NCBI GenBank assembly: GCA_002418835.1
Contig: DIEX01000024.1
Coordinates: 1 to 64,000, forward strand
DNA: 64,000 nt
Direction of reading: 5' to 3'
Source: Spirochaetia bacterium UBA5763
GTDB lineage: Bacteria > Spirochaetota > UBA4802 > UBA5550
A program made the position numbers and the translations under genes. The notes beneath the pieces are model-generated. The model ran no database searches, was not told the DNA's origin, and saw only the letters and a program-made list of their open reading frames with translations. Positions 14,343-23,658 of the stretch are shown here, in pieces. How positions within the stretch are numbered: the stretch's first letter is position 1; each line of letters begins with the position of its first letter.

Positions 14343-15803
14343 ATGAAGAAACTAATATACGCAGTATCAATGCTTGCCCTCCTCCTGATAAACAGCTGCA
14401 GCAAAGACAGCAGCTATCCGGAAATAGCTCTGAGCTATTTGCAATCCGGCAAATGCGAAATAATGACACCTTTTGCTGATGAGTGCGGTTACCTGATCTA
14501 TGACCTTGAGCAAAATAAAACCATAAAAGCCTATAATATGCGGAACTCATTTATACCGGCTTCAGTGACCAAACTCTTTACAACCGTCATGTCGTTTGAA
14601 TTGCTCCATCCTGATTATAAGTTTACCACAGAACTTCTTTATTCAGGATCAATCAATAATGGAATACTTAATGGCTCTTTATTCCTCAAAGGCGGGGGAG
14701 ATCCGGAACTTTCAATACATGATCTAATCAGTATGATTTATGAACTTAAATCCCTCGGAGTAAAAAATGTTGCAGGAGACTTTGTTTATGACGCCGGGCT
14801 CTTCCCTTCTAAAGATGTTTTAAACAAAGATATGCCTGTTAACGCGAAATACAATCCGGGATTCGGCCCGCTGAATCTTAATGGTAACACTATATATGCC
14901 ATGAAGATTACAGATGATAAAGGTAAATTCGAATCCTGCGAACTTCTCCCTTCTCTTCCTGAAAACAGGGCATATCTATATGACGGGCCCCATGTGCTCC
15001 TATATGCCAGATATTCCGAAACCGGAGGTGCTGAAACATGGGGGCTCCCTTCTGATGGAAAATGGGAAAACAGGCTACAGCTTCCGGTCAAGAACACCGC
15101 GCTATTCACAGCCTCTGTTTTCCGGAAACTCTGCTCTTTTCATGGTATTGTACTTCCGCCGCCAGGTAAAGGTGCAACCGCTGCCGGTGCAAAAACAATC
15201 ACAACGCACGAAAACAGAAAACTTCCCCTTATACTGAAAAATATGCTCTTCACAAGTGACAACCTGAAATCCGAAATATCAGGCACTATGGCATACCAAA
15301 AACTTTGCGAACAGAATAAAAACAGCTCAATCACTGTTGAGCATTTTTTTCAGAAAAAATTCCCTTCAGTTAAATGGGATGAATTCCGGCTGACAAACTA
15401 CTCAGGACTCACAGACATAAACAGAGCAACACCGGAGCAAACTGTTGCAATGCTGATATACCTGTCCAAATCGGAACTCCACAAAAACGGACTTTCAGAA
15501 CTGCTCCCGCTTTCAGGCCTTGACGGTACAATGAAGTCAAAGCTTGACAGCCAGGATACAGCATTCAAGGTTTACGCCAAAACAGGCACTATATATTTCG
15601 CCTCCGCTCTTGCAGGAGAATTTATAGCGTCATCCGGGAAAAAATACCTTTTCTCCGTATTTATAGATAACAAGGAAAAAAGAAAACAATACACGGCAGC
15701 CGGAACCAGCGGTATTGAAGCGGCAAAACAGGCTGAAGAATGGTCTGTTTATGCGGCAAAATCTATTGAACTTTTTATTCATAATCAGATAAAGGAATTA
15801 TAG
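14343..15803 (+). CDS. dacB: D-alanyl-D-alanine carboxypeptidase/endopeptidase (PBP4 family, S13), lipoprotein
   Basis: 486 residues. The signal ends in a lipobox-like LINSC with Cys19 as the probable lipidated residue, so the enzyme is predicted to be membrane-anchored in the periplasm. The three penicillin-binding motifs are present: SVTK at 74-77 (nucleophile Ser74), SDN near 302-304 and KTGT near 418. The large insert between the first two motifs is typical of class C PBPs such as DacB. It trims peptidoglycan stem peptides or cuts cross-links. Lipid anchoring is less usual for this family. It is transcribed apart from murJ, and no partner follows closely (172 bases to the next gene). Confidence 0.9.
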   Translation: MKKLIYAVSMLALLLINSCSKDSSYPEIALSYLQSGKCEIMTPFADECGYLIYDLEQNKTIKAYNMRNSFIPASVTKLFTTVMSFELLHPDYKFTTELLYSGSINNGILNGSLFLKGGGDPELSIHDLISMIYELKSLGVKNVAGDFVYDAGLFPSKDVLNKDMPVNAKYNPGFGPLNLNGNTIYAMKITDDKGKFESCELLPSLPENRAYLYDGPHVLLYARYSETGGAETWGLPSDGKWENRLQLPVKNTALFTASVFRKLCSFHGIVLPPPGKGATAAGAKTITTHENRKLPLILKNMLFTSDNLKSEISGTMAYQKLCEQNKNSSITVEHFFQKKFPSVKWDEFRLTNYSGLTDINRATPEQTVAMLIYLSKSELHKNGLSELLPLSGLDGTMKSKLDSQDTAFKVYAKTGTIYFASALAGEFIASSGKKYLFSVFIDNKEKRKQYTAAGTSGIEAAKQAEEWSVYAAKSIELFIHNQIKEL

Positions 15804-15915
15804 TTCAAAATTCAGGAATACAGCACCCGGCGCTTAATACTATACATCTTTAAAGGGTAATAATTCAGCTCCTTTATACTTGACAAATACCATTAAAAAT
15901 AGGCTTTTATAGTAA

Positions 15916-15951
15916 ATTCCGGTTCCAGTGAATCTTCACGGAAGCCGGAAT
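15916..15951. repeat. Long imperfect hairpin upstream of TPR gene
   Basis: ATTCCGG (15916-15922) pairs with CCGGAAT (15945-15951), TTCC (15923-15926) with GGAA (15940-15943), and GTGA with TCAC around a tetraloop, interrupted by single-base bulges. The CCGGAAT ends resemble the palindromes inside the dispersed element at 4869-5035, so this may be a reduced copy. It lies 25 bases before the ATG at 15976, and no T run follows. Confidence 0.6.
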
Positions 15952-15975
15952 AATTGACAACAGCAAGAAGACCAG

Positions 15976-17457
15976 ATGAAAAAAACTTTAATTATAACGA
16001 TGATTTTATTTCTCCTTCCTGAAATTTTATTTTCATCACAATATCACCATATAGGGCGTAATGCCTACGTATACAGAAACTATGCTAAAGCCAAGGAAAA
16101 TTTTCTCAAGGATGTTGAAATTTCCGGTAGCGGTGACTCATACTATTTCCTTGGTGAAATTGAAAAAAATGAAAAGAACTACGACCTGGCTATACAATAT
16201 TTCGCTGCTGCAGTATCAAGAAACACCTCCAGAAAATTTTTAATAAACTCCTACTGGAATCTTATCATTCTTTATGAGGAAAGAGGTGATTACCCCAACT
16301 ATATTAAATATTGCCGTGAATTCTGGTTTAAAACAAGGGATAGTTCAGCCAGACAGAAGATAGATACTTTGATCAACAAACTCCTCTGGAGCGATAATGA
16401 AGAAGCTGTAAAAAAGTACAATGAAGGTGTCGCCCTCCTTAAAAAAGGTGATACAAATAATGCCTCACAATCATTCAGAGACGCGATAAATATAGACAGC
16501 ATGTTCCTCTCCCCGAAATTTGAACTGGGGATGATTGCTTATAAAGCAAATAATAACAGTGACACAATGTATTATCTCGCCCCTATTGCTGAAAGAATAC
16601 CTTTTTATGCAGAAGTACAACTTATCATTGGCAACATAAATTTTAACAGTAAAAATTATACGTCAGCCATTACTAATTTTTCATCAGTTCTTGAATACGG
16701 TTTTGCTGATAAAGAAACAGAATATAATACAATGCTTAAAAGAGGAACCTGTTATTATCATACAGGCGATTATGAAAACGCTGAAAAAGACATAAGCTCG
16801 GCATCAGAATCAGTTAAAGGGAACAATGAACCTCTTGTCATACTGGCTGCTATTTATATAAAAAAGAAGGAGCTGGATTCAGCTCTTAAAATTCTCCAGA
16901 AGGCCGAAGCCATCACAGCAAATGACCCCGTAGTTCTTTTTCAGACAGGGAGCATTTACTTTTACAGGAATGATGATAAATACGCACCATATTTTGACCG
17001 GCTTCACGATATAGTAAAAGAAAACGATACGGAATATAAAAAATACAGCAAAGCTTTCAAGCTCCTTATGACATATCATTATAATAAAAAAAATTTCACG
17101 CGTTCTCTGGAAATATCAAACAGGCTTTTGTCAGGAGGGAACGATTATGAAATTATCATTACATCAGCCCGCTCAAGTCATCACCTCGGACAGCATGAAG
17201 AGGCTATAACTTCATTTAAAAAAATCTCACTCCAGAATAGTTCAGACAAAATACTTTTAGCGGGCTCATACGCGGCAACCGGAAGGAAGGAACATGCCAT
17301 GGAGATTCTTAAAAATCTTCAATATGACCAGAATGCACTCTCTGAAGCCAAAAATAATAACCACCTGTTACCTCTTATAAAAGAGGTTGAAAAAGAGGCT
17401 GAGCAGAAAAGAAAAGAGCAGCAGAACAGAACCGTGACGCCGGTAACACAACCCTGA
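15976..17457 (+). CDS. Periplasmic tetratricopeptide-repeat protein
   Basis: 493 residues: a signal peptide (MKKTLIITMILFLLPEILFS), then helical repeats throughout. Clear TPR-like units include YYFLGEIEKNEKNYDLAIQY (about 57-76), the block around AVKKYNEGVALLKKGDTNNA (about 139-158), and others near 220-290 and 370-420. The C-terminus is a charged tail ending VTPVTQP. Such proteins scaffold envelope assemblies; the partner is unknown. The gene is followed after 18 bases by the degenerate ABC ATPase, so the two probably form an operon. Only repeat architecture, not function, can be assigned. Confidence 0.75.
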   Translation: MKKTLIITMILFLLPEILFSSQYHHIGRNAYVYRNYAKAKENFLKDVEISGSGDSYYFLGEIEKNEKNYDLAIQYFAAAVSRNTSRKFLINSYWNLIILYEERGDYPNYIKYCREFWFKTRDSSARQKIDTLINKLLWSDNEEAVKKYNEGVALLKKGDTNNASQSFRDAINIDSMFLSPKFELGMIAYKANNNSDTMYYLAPIAERIPFYAEVQLIIGNINFNSKNYTSAITNFSSVLEYGFADKETEYNTMLKRGTCYYHTGDYENAEKDISSASESVKGNNEPLVILAAIYIKKKELDSALKILQKAEAITANDPVVLFQTGSIYFYRNDDKYAPYFDRLHDIVKENDTEYKKYSKAFKLLMTYHYNKKNFTRSLEISNRLLSGGNDYEIIITSARSSHHLGQHEEAITSFKKISLQNSSDKILLAGSYAATGRKEHAMEILKNLQYDQNALSEAKNNNHLLPLIKEVEKEAEQKRKEQQNRTVTPVTQP

Positions 17458-17475
17458 TGCAGAGATGTTATACCG

Positions 17476-18249
17476 ATGATTACTATAAAAAAATTATCCC
17501 TTAATAAAAATAAAAAAACTGTCCTGAACAATATCTCATTTACTCTTAATAGCGGAGAGATTCTTGGCATTACAGGGCCCGCAGGTTGCGGAAAAAGCCT
17601 GCTCCTGAAAGCAATTGCCGGCAAAATCAAAACCTCAGATGTGACGTTCGGATTAAATGAAAAAAATTTTTCTGAGTTCGGCCGGAAGGAACAGTGCAGA
17701 CATATTTCTTCTCTATTATTCCCTTGTGAATACAATCCGGAGGCTACTGTTTTTGAAGAGACAATAAAAGGGAGAATCCATCTGAAAAAATTTCTGAACC
17801 CCTATTCTGAAACTGACATGGAATCAACACTCTCTATTCTTGATGAAACAGGTTTATCCGGGAAGCTATCATCGAGATTAAAAAAATGCTCTGATTCTAT
17901 TATCAGATTAACCCTCATTGCGCGAACAATTAACTCTGAATCCGAAAATAGTATTTTTGATTCCCCGGATTGCGGTCTTGATCCTTTACAGAAACTCACA
18001 GTCATCCGTGCCATAAAGAAATATACAGCCGGGGGTGACAAATCCGTTTTACTGGCATCTTCTGATCTCAATTTTCTCGTGAAAGTATGCGATAAAATTA
18101 TTGTACTAAAAGATGCTGTTATCCATGAATCAGGAGGGAGTGAAATAATTACAGAGGATCTGATGAAAAATGTTTTTGGAATTGATGTAATGATTACAAA
18201 AAATATTATTACCGGGTTCCCTGAAATTCATATTATCAACAATGAATAG
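17476..18249 (+). CDS. ABC-type ATPase with degenerate catalytic motifs
   Basis: 257 residues with the fold order of an FecE/BtuD-like ABC ATPase. Walker A is intact (GPAGCGKS, 34-41) and a D-loop like GLDP is present at 167-170. The other catalytic elements have decayed: the signature LSGGQ position reads LKKCSDS (135-141), the Walker B/catalytic Glu position reads FDSPD with Ser163 in place of Glu, and the H-loop histidine is Ser196 (LLASSDL). It probably binds ATP but should hydrolyse it poorly. No permease or binding protein is adjacent; the only operon partner is the TPR protein upstream. It could be a regulatory or structural paralogue, or a gene in decay, though the frame is intact and full-length. 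Confidence 0.75.
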   Translation: MITIKKLSLNKNKKTVLNNISFTLNSGEILGITGPAGCGKSLLLKAIAGKIKTSDVTFGLNEKNFSEFGRKEQCRHISSLLFPCEYNPEATVFEETIKGRIHLKKFLNPYSETDMESTLSILDETGLSGKLSSRLKKCSDSIIRLTLIARTINSESENSIFDSPDCGLDPLQKLTVIRAIKKYTAGGDKSVLLASSDLNFLVKVCDKIIVLKDAVIHESGGSEIITEDLMKNVFGIDVMITKNIITGFPEIHIINNE

Positions 18250-18251
18250 GT

Positions 18252-18602
18252 TCAGGTGTAGAATTCAATCTTTGTTTTCCCCTCCTGTATACTCTCCGCA
18301 AATATCAGGTGACTGAAATAATCAACATAATCTATAAGATCTCTCAACTCATTACCCGCACTCATAATAATGACACGATTACCCTTATCCCTCGCGTAAT
18401 ATGAAATATCAACCAGAGCGTTCAAACCGGATGATGTTACAACACGTATGTTTTCCATGTTTAGAATAACGCTCTCTCTTTCAGAGAGGTTGTGCAGCAC
18501 TGACTTAAAATAATCGGACGTAAGCACTGTAAGATTGCCTGAGAGATCCAGAATATTTACCCCTTCGGCTTCGCGCATCGAATAATTCATTGTCACTGCC
18601 AT
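18252..18602 (-). CDS. STAS-domain protein, anti-sigma factor antagonist type
   Basis: 116 residues, a single STAS domain. The loop VVTSSGLNALVDI (about 54-66) carries the serine that is phosphorylated in SpoIIAA-like antagonists. Such proteins switch partner anti-sigma kinases or other signalling proteins. No RsbW-type kinase or PP2C phosphatase lies in the window, so the partner is elsewhere. It is separated from the Nudix gene by 13 bases on the same strand and is probably the last gene of the rpmF-acpP-rnc run. It converges with the ABC-type gene (two-base gap). Confidence 0.85.
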   Translation of the reverse strand: MAVTMNYSMREAEGVNILDLSGNLTVLTSDYFKSVLHNLSERESVILNMENIRVVTSSGLNALVDISYYARDKGNRVIIMSAGNELRDLIDYVDYFSHLIFAESIQEGKTKIEFYT

Positions 18603-18615
18603 GAGCGATCAACCT

Positions 18616-19062
18616 CTATTTCCAGAGTTTGCCAATATACCTGTCTTTGACTTTACCATTTATAATATCGATAAGATCGTTATTGATCGGAGGGAAAATT
18701 TCCAGTTCAGATAGTTCATCCCGGTCAAAAAATCTGAAATCATAAAGGCGCCCCTCCTCTCCAAGTATAAAATCTCCTGTTTTATATGTGCAGAGAAAAC
18801 AGATATTAACAACATGCCTGTCGCCGGAAGGATCAATTGAATCAGAGATAAGTGCAACATCTTTAATGTCCACTGAGATGTTGAGCTCCTCCATGAATTC
18901 CCGCGTAAGCGCTTCGTGAAGAGACTCGCCATAATCAACTCCTCCGCCGGGGAGCAGCCAGTATATATCATCATTTTTTTTATGCGCGATTAACAGTAAC
19001 CGGTTTCCCCGTATCAGAATACCAGCAACCCTTACTCTGACATCATTACCGTTATCGCTCAA
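18616..19062 (-). CDS. Nudix hydrolase
   Basis: 148 residues. The Nudix box is complete: GGGVDYGESLHEALTREFME (about residues 39-58), giving G-x5-E-x7-RE-x2-EE. The start is probably the TTG at 19062, overlapping the rnc stop by four bases (TTGA). The family hydrolyses nucleoside diphosphates linked to another group; the substrate is not predictable here. Its coupling to rnc suggests co-expression rather than shared function. Confidence 0.88.
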   Translation of the reverse strand: MSDNGNDVRVRVAGILIRGNRLLLIAHKKNDDIYWLLPGGGVDYGESLHEALTREFMEELNISVDIKDVALISDSIDPSGDRHVVNICFLCTYKTGDFILGEEGRLYDFRFFDRDELSELEIFPPINNDLIDIINGKVKDRYIGKLWK

Positions 19063-19820
19063 ATCTCGCCGCCATTCTTTTCTATCTTTTTAAGAATCTG
19101 TTCAGCGGCAAGCATTTCAGCTTTCCTTTTACTGCTGCCGACTCCTATAGAAACTTCACTACCCTTGATTAGAAGCCGTACAATAAACTCTTTTTTATGA
19201 TCAGGGCCTCTCTCTTCAACAACTTCATATACAGGGCGTTCTTTATATCTTTTCTGAACATATTCCTGCAAAGTAGTTTTCGGGTCACGAAGGTATGTCA
19301 TCCTGTCGATACGTTCAATATCTTTTTTCAGGAGAGATAGTATGAACCTGCGGCACTCTCTTAGCCCGGAATCAAGATAAACTGCACCGATGAGCGCTTC
19401 AAAGGAATTAGCAAGTATGGATGATCTGTCGCGTCCGCCGCTTAACTCCTCCCCTTTCCCCATGAGAAGATACGTCCCGATATTAATATCACGGGCTACT
19501 TTTGCGAGAGTTGCCTCAGAAACAACGGCTGATTTTATTTTAGCGAGATCACCTTCCGGGTAATCTTCGAACCGTTTGAAAAGATACTCGTTTACAATAA
19601 GGCCAAGCACCGAGTCTCCGAGATATTCCAGTCTTTCATTATCCTTAATCTTGTCAGTTGTGGATTCATTTACATAAGATCTATGTATCAGGGCTCTGTT
19701 CAGAAGGGTTTTTTCTTTAAATTTAACGTGGATGATGCTCTGCAGAATACTTAACTGTTTGTATCTTATCTTTTTACTGTCTGATTCGCTTTTATCATTT
19801 TTTTTATGATTCATGATCAT
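19059..19820 (-). CDS. rnc: Ribonuclease III
   Basis: 253 residues. The catalytic domain has the signature NERLEYLGDSVLG (about 62-74), with the acidic residues that bind magnesium, and a second acidic site near EALIGAVYLDSG. The C-terminal double-stranded RNA-binding domain (about 180-250) includes SKRKAEMLAAEQILKK. It cleaves double-stranded RNA in rRNA maturation and in antisense or hairpin regulation. It overlaps acpP by four bases, an arrangement (acpP then rnc) common in bacteria. A 25-residue lysine-rich N-terminal extension precedes the domain. Confidence 0.97.
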   Translation of the reverse strand: MIMNHKKNDKSESDSKKIRYKQLSILQSIIHVKFKEKTLLNRALIHRSYVNESTTDKIKDNERLEYLGDSVLGLIVNEYLFKRFEDYPEGDLAKIKSAVVSEATLAKVARDINIGTYLLMGKGEELSGGRDRSSILANSFEALIGAVYLDSGLRECRRFILSLLKKDIERIDRMTYLRDPKTTLQEYVQKRYKERPVYEVVEERGPDHKKEFIVRLLIKGSEVSIGVGSSKRKAEMLAAEQILKKIEKNGGEI

Positions 19821-20062
19821 TTTCTGTCTGCTGTTTTCTTCTGAATATAGTTATAAATATCATTTAAAGTGAAAAGAGTCTCTGCTTCCTCTTCCGGAAT
19901 CTCAACATCAAATTCAACTTCAAAAGCGATAATCAGCTCCACAGTATCAATTGAATCAGCCCCCAGATCTTCAAAAAGCGAGACATTATCAGATAATTTA
20001 TCAGCCTCAACCTCAAGCTGATTAGCAATTATCCTTTTTACCCTATCTTTAATATCATCCAT
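19817..20062 (-). CDS. acpP: Acyl carrier protein
   Basis: 81 residues, strongly acidic, with the phosphopantetheine attachment motif GADSIDTVEL (Ser37). It carries growing acyl chains in fatty acid synthesis. It sits between rpmF and rnc; the plsX and fab genes that often lie between rpmF and acpP are absent here. Confidence 0.97.
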   Translation of the reverse strand: MDDIKDRVKRIIANQLEVEADKLSDNVSLFEDLGADSIDTVELIIAFEVEFDVEIPEEEAETLFTLNDIYNYIQKKTADRK

Positions 20063-20194
20063 ATACCAATCCGGATATTATTCTTTGATTTGATAATTTT
20101 AATCTGCCAACTGTATCAGTCAGGCATATTAAAATCATCAGAATTTCATATCTGAACAAAAACATATTAAAAATACATTTTGTCAAGACATAAT

Positions 20195-20228
20195 AAAAAA
20201 AGGGATACCCTGAGGAACCCCCTTTTTT
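20195..20228 (-). terminator. Possible terminator after rpmF
   Basis: An A7-GGG run (20195-20204) faces CCC-T6 (20220-20228), giving a stem with T runs on both strands. It lies just downstream of the rpmF stop on the minus strand. The loop region has internal pairing as well. It would separate rpmF from acpP. Confidence 0.5.
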
Positions 20229-20248
20229 ATCCAGGCTGAAGATTGCAA

Positions 20249-20440
20249 TCAATCACTAATCTTAACCTTTTTTTCAATAACCAATACATTCTTGTAATGA
20301 CCGCATTCAGCACAAACCCTGTGCGGCATTGTATAGGCGCCGCACTTGGGGCAGGGCCTCAAATTTGGAACACCAATCGCTTCATGAGCCCATCTCATAC
20401 GCGATTTAGATTTTGATTTTCTTCGCTTTGGTACAGCCAC
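20249..20440 (-). CDS. rpmF: 50S ribosomal protein L32
   Basis: 63 residues, basic N-terminus MAVPKRRKSKSKSRMRWAH typical of L32. Four cysteines in CPKC and CAEC form the zinc ribbon. It is a component of the large subunit. It starts the rpmF-acpP-rnc run. Confidence 0.97.
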   Translation of the reverse strand: MAVPKRRKSKSKSRMRWAHEAIGVPNLRPCPKCGAYTMPHRVCAECGHYKNVLVIEKKVKISD

Positions 20441-20582
20441 TTTGGAACTCCATATATTCTCAAATTTTTACCCTAATTTTCAAAAAAATTAAAGGGATAG
20501 ACTTTCTTTTATAAATATAACTACTATGTTTAAACAAAAAAACTGGTAATTGTGTCAAGTATATTTTAAAATAATAAAAATG

Positions 20583-21275
20583 CTATTTTGCAGCACTCTG
20601 AAGAAACAGGCGCTCTCTGGCCCTTTCTGAAAAGACAGAATCAGGGTAGCCGGTTGAGACTTTATTATAGTATTCACGGGACTTCGCCCTGTCGCCTTTA
20701 ACGGCATACAACCGCCCGGTATTATACAGTATCTGATCCAGAACTATTGAATCCCTGTTATCCTCCTCAAACTTCAGAAGGAGTGCCAGAGCTTCGTCTA
20801 TTTTACCCTGCTCTTCAAGACATACAGATGCTTTATTAACGGCTATCGGGATAAAAATCTGGTCACTTGAAGATTTCTTGATAAAATTTTTAAACATCTC
20901 AAAAGCTTCATCATATTTTGCATCTTCATATAGAAGGTTGCCGAGAATATAAAAGCTCATCTGGTGCGCATGCCCGAACCTGGTGTTTTTAACAAATTCA
21001 CGCAGATCGCTGATAGTCTTATCCTTTACTGCTCTATCTTCAGGATTCATTCTATATGTATCAACAATCAGTTCATATTTTTTTAAGGCTGAAGATGACG
21101 AACTCTCAATATAAATAAATAGAGATATTGCGATAATAATTAGAATAATTAAACCCAGTATCGCCAGTTTTACATAACGTGCATTTCCCCTGATAAAATC
21201 TTTTACAGTCATCAGAAACTGTTCTATTCCGGATCTTTCAATTTGGATGTTGTTTACAGTTCTTTTATCAGCCAT
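20583..21275 (-). CDS. Membrane-anchored TPR protein (YfgM-like layout)
   Basis: 230 residues: a cytoplasmic N-terminus (1-35), one membrane helix (about 36-56, LAILGLIILIIIAISLFIYI), then a periplasmic helical-repeat domain with TPR-like units near 107-130, 145-170 and 180-205 (ILYNTGRLYAVKGDRAKSRE). The order resembles YfgM, a chaperone partner of the secretion machinery, but sequence-level homology cannot be asserted. It is encoded two bases downstream of rpsA and so is probably co-transcribed with it. Confidence 0.75.
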   Translation of the reverse strand: MADKRTVNNIQIERSGIEQFLMTVKDFIRGNARYVKLAILGLIILIIIAISLFIYIESSSSSALKKYELIVDTYRMNPEDRAVKDKTISDLREFVKNTRFGHAHQMSFYILGNLLYEDAKYDEAFEMFKNFIKKSSSDQIFIPIAVNKASVCLEEQGKIDEALALLLKFEEDNRDSIVLDQILYNTGRLYAVKGDRAKSREYYNKVSTGYPDSVFSERARERLFLQSAAK

Positions 21276-21277
21276 AA

Positions 21278-22951
21278 CTACTTTTTATCTCCAAGATCAA
21301 TATTAATCATATCGCCTAGAGTTACAGCATTAGGCTTTGTCTGTTTGAGAATTTTATTGACTTCTTCTTTCTCCGACATTATTTCAAAATGTTTAATACT
21401 GAGGGAAAGCCTTCTCTTATCTGTATCTACATCGAGAACAACAGCTTCAACAGTGTCGCCGATTTTGAAAGCACTCTCAAGATTATCAATTCTATTCCTT
21501 GAGACTTCAGATATATGCACAAGGCCTTCAATATCGTCTTTCATTTTAACAAAAATGCCGAATTGAGTTATCCCTGAAATTGTTCCCTGAATTTTTGTCC
21601 TCGGAGGATATTTTTCCTTTATTGATTCCCATGGAGACTTCAAAAGCTGTTTTATGCCGCAGGAGATCTTCATCTCTCTCTTATTGATCTCAAGCATCTT
21701 GAATTCAACTTCCTCGCCCGGCTTAAACATTGTATTCAAATCTTTAACATTATCATCCCATGAAATATCTGAGATATGAATAAGTCCGTCAATACCATCT
21801 TCCAGTTCAACGAAAAGACCGAATTTTACAATCTTTCTTATCTTTTTTTTATGTACTGAGCCGACAGGGAATCTCTCTTCAATTGTGCTCCATGGATTCG
21901 GAAGCATCTGTTTATAACCAAGTGCAATTTTTTTATCTTCACTGTTTATATTTACAACTTTAAGTTCAACTTCCGCACCTTTCTCAAAGTAATCCTTTAC
22001 ATCAGCATTGTTTTTGGTCCATGATAACTCGGAGTTGCTTAAAAAACCTTCAATATCTTCATCAATCTGTATAAAAGCGCCCACTGCAGTAATAGTAACA
22101 ACTCTACCGCTCACTGTATCACCGGCTTTCAGTTTCCCGGCAATATCAATCCATGGGTCATTTTTCAGCTGTTTCAGGCCGAGAGATATTTTCCCCTCTT
22201 CCCTGTTTATAGAGAGAATTAAAAAGTCTCTAACTTCCCCCTGTTTAAGAAGTTTTCTCTGTTTGAAAACCTTTTTCCATGACATGTCATTCCTGTGAAG
22301 AAGCGCGTCAATTCCCTCAACTCTGACAAAAGCTCCGAACTCAACAAACTTGATTACTTCACCTGATACTATATCACCTTCTTTATACTTTGAAACAAAA
22401 CTCTCCCAGTTTTTCTTGTTCTGTTCACCAAGGTAATCTTTCCTTGATATAACAACAGACCTTTTCCTTGGATCAACAGTCTTTATTAAAAATGTATATT
22501 CATCATCAGATTCAGTAATTGCCTTAAGGTCGCCGGTTAAAGAATAAGGAAGAAAAACATTCATATTGCCGCAGAGAACAATTTTACCCTTACTGCTTGA
22601 AGATTTAATCTTACCCGTTATCTCCCTGTTCCCCTTTTCATAAAAATCAATAAACTCTGCCCACCCCTTTTCTGCCATGGCAGCTTTTCTTGAGAACTGG
22701 TAAACTCCGTCAACAAGCTTTCTGTTCATAAGCTTGACATCATAGACTTCGCCGACTTTCGGGGCTGTTTCGAATTCCTCAAGTGACACCCTTCCGTCAG
22801 ATTTTGTACCGACATTTACATAGGCATATCCGGCGTCAACAGTAACTATTTCGCCTTTAACAATCTTGCCGGGCTGAAGCTCATCAAGCGCGGAATCTGC
22901 AACTGATTCCATGTCGATAGCATCAAAATTATCATCTGTAATCGGGGTCAT
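21278..22951 (-). CDS. rpsA: 30S ribosomal protein S1
   Basis: 557 residues with six S1 OB-fold repeats. Repeat landmarks include KGEIVTVDAGYAYVNVGTKS near the N-terminus, SGEVIKFVEFGAFVRVEG in repeat 3, SGRVVTITAVGAFIQID in repeat 4, the K-K-I-R-KIVKFGLFVELEDG unit in repeat 5 and TISGITQFGIFVKMKDDIEG in repeat 6. S1 helps mRNA bind the 30S subunit. The neighbour order cmk-rpsA is conserved in many bacteria. The C-terminus lacks any extra domain. Confidence 0.95.
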   Translation of the reverse strand: MTPITDDNFDAIDMESVADSALDELQPGKIVKGEIVTVDAGYAYVNVGTKSDGRVSLEEFETAPKVGEVYDVKLMNRKLVDGVYQFSRKAAMAEKGWAEFIDFYEKGNREITGKIKSSSSKGKIVLCGNMNVFLPYSLTGDLKAITESDDEYTFLIKTVDPRKRSVVISRKDYLGEQNKKNWESFVSKYKEGDIVSGEVIKFVEFGAFVRVEGIDALLHRNDMSWKKVFKQRKLLKQGEVRDFLILSINREEGKISLGLKQLKNDPWIDIAGKLKAGDTVSGRVVTITAVGAFIQIDEDIEGFLSNSELSWTKNNADVKDYFEKGAEVELKVVNINSEDKKIALGYKQMLPNPWSTIEERFPVGSVHKKKIRKIVKFGLFVELEDGIDGLIHISDISWDDNVKDLNTMFKPGEEVEFKMLEINKREMKISCGIKQLLKSPWESIKEKYPPRTKIQGTISGITQFGIFVKMKDDIEGLVHISEVSRNRIDNLESAFKIGDTVEAVVLDVDTDKRRLSLSIKHFEIMSEKEEVNKILKQTKPNAVTLGDMINIDLGDKK

Positions 22952-22978
22952 AAATTACACCTTATTATATCGAAATCA

Positions 22979-23656
22979 TTATTTCCTGTTTATCAGGGCT
23001 TTAAGCATATCAACAACTTCTTCAAAGGCCATTTCAGAAGTGTCAACGTAGAGAGCATCATCAGCTATTTTAAGAGGAGCAAACTCCCTGTTCTTATCAT
23101 TAAAGTCCCGCTGTATAATCTGATTTCTGATAGAGTTTTCGTCAACATTTTTTCCCAAATCAGAATATTCTTTCACTCTTCTGGATGTTCTTACATCAAC
23201 AGAGGCATCCAGGTAAATTTTAATATCAGCATCAGGAAATACTACAGTTCCGATATCGCGCCCGTCCATTATAATCGATTTCTCCCCTGCCCACCTTCGG
23301 AGCAGTGAATTCACAAAATCCCTTATCTTTTTATTGTCAGAAAAAGAGCTGATATTACGCGCAACACTCTCCTCCCTTATAAGGATTGAAACATCCTCAC
23401 CATCTACAAACGTTCTGGCATTTCCATCAGCACCGAATACCTGAGTTATTTTCACGCATTCAAGTTTTTCAACCGGTTCGTCAAGCTTGCTGAAATCAGG
23501 GTAGTTTTTCATAAAAAACCAGGTAATTGCCCTGTAAATCGCGCCGGAATCTATATATTGGATACCCAAGTCAACCGCCGCTTTTCTGCAGACGCTACTC
23601 TTCCCGGAGCCGGCAGGTCCATCCACTGCCACTGTTATTCTTTTATCAATATTCAT
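22979..23656 (-). CDS. cmk: Cytidylate kinase
   Basis: 225 residues. The P-loop is GPAGSGKS (13-20) near the N-terminus, with DGRDIGTVVFPDADIKIYLD (about 130-149) and the following SRRVKE lid arginines. It phosphorylates CMP/dCMP to the diphosphates using ATP. It lies between scpB and rpsA; two bases separate it from scpB. Confidence 0.96.
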   Translation of the reverse strand: MNIDKRITVAVDGPAGSGKSSVCRKAAVDLGIQYIDSGAIYRAITWFFMKNYPDFSKLDEPVEKLECVKITQVFGADGNARTFVDGEDVSILIREESVARNISSFSDNKKIRDFVNSLLRRWAGEKSIIMDGRDIGTVVFPDADIKIYLDASVDVRTSRRVKEYSDLGKNVDENSIRNQIIQRDFNDKNREFAPLKIADDALYVDTSEMAFEEVVDMLKALINRK

Positions 23657-23658
23657 TA

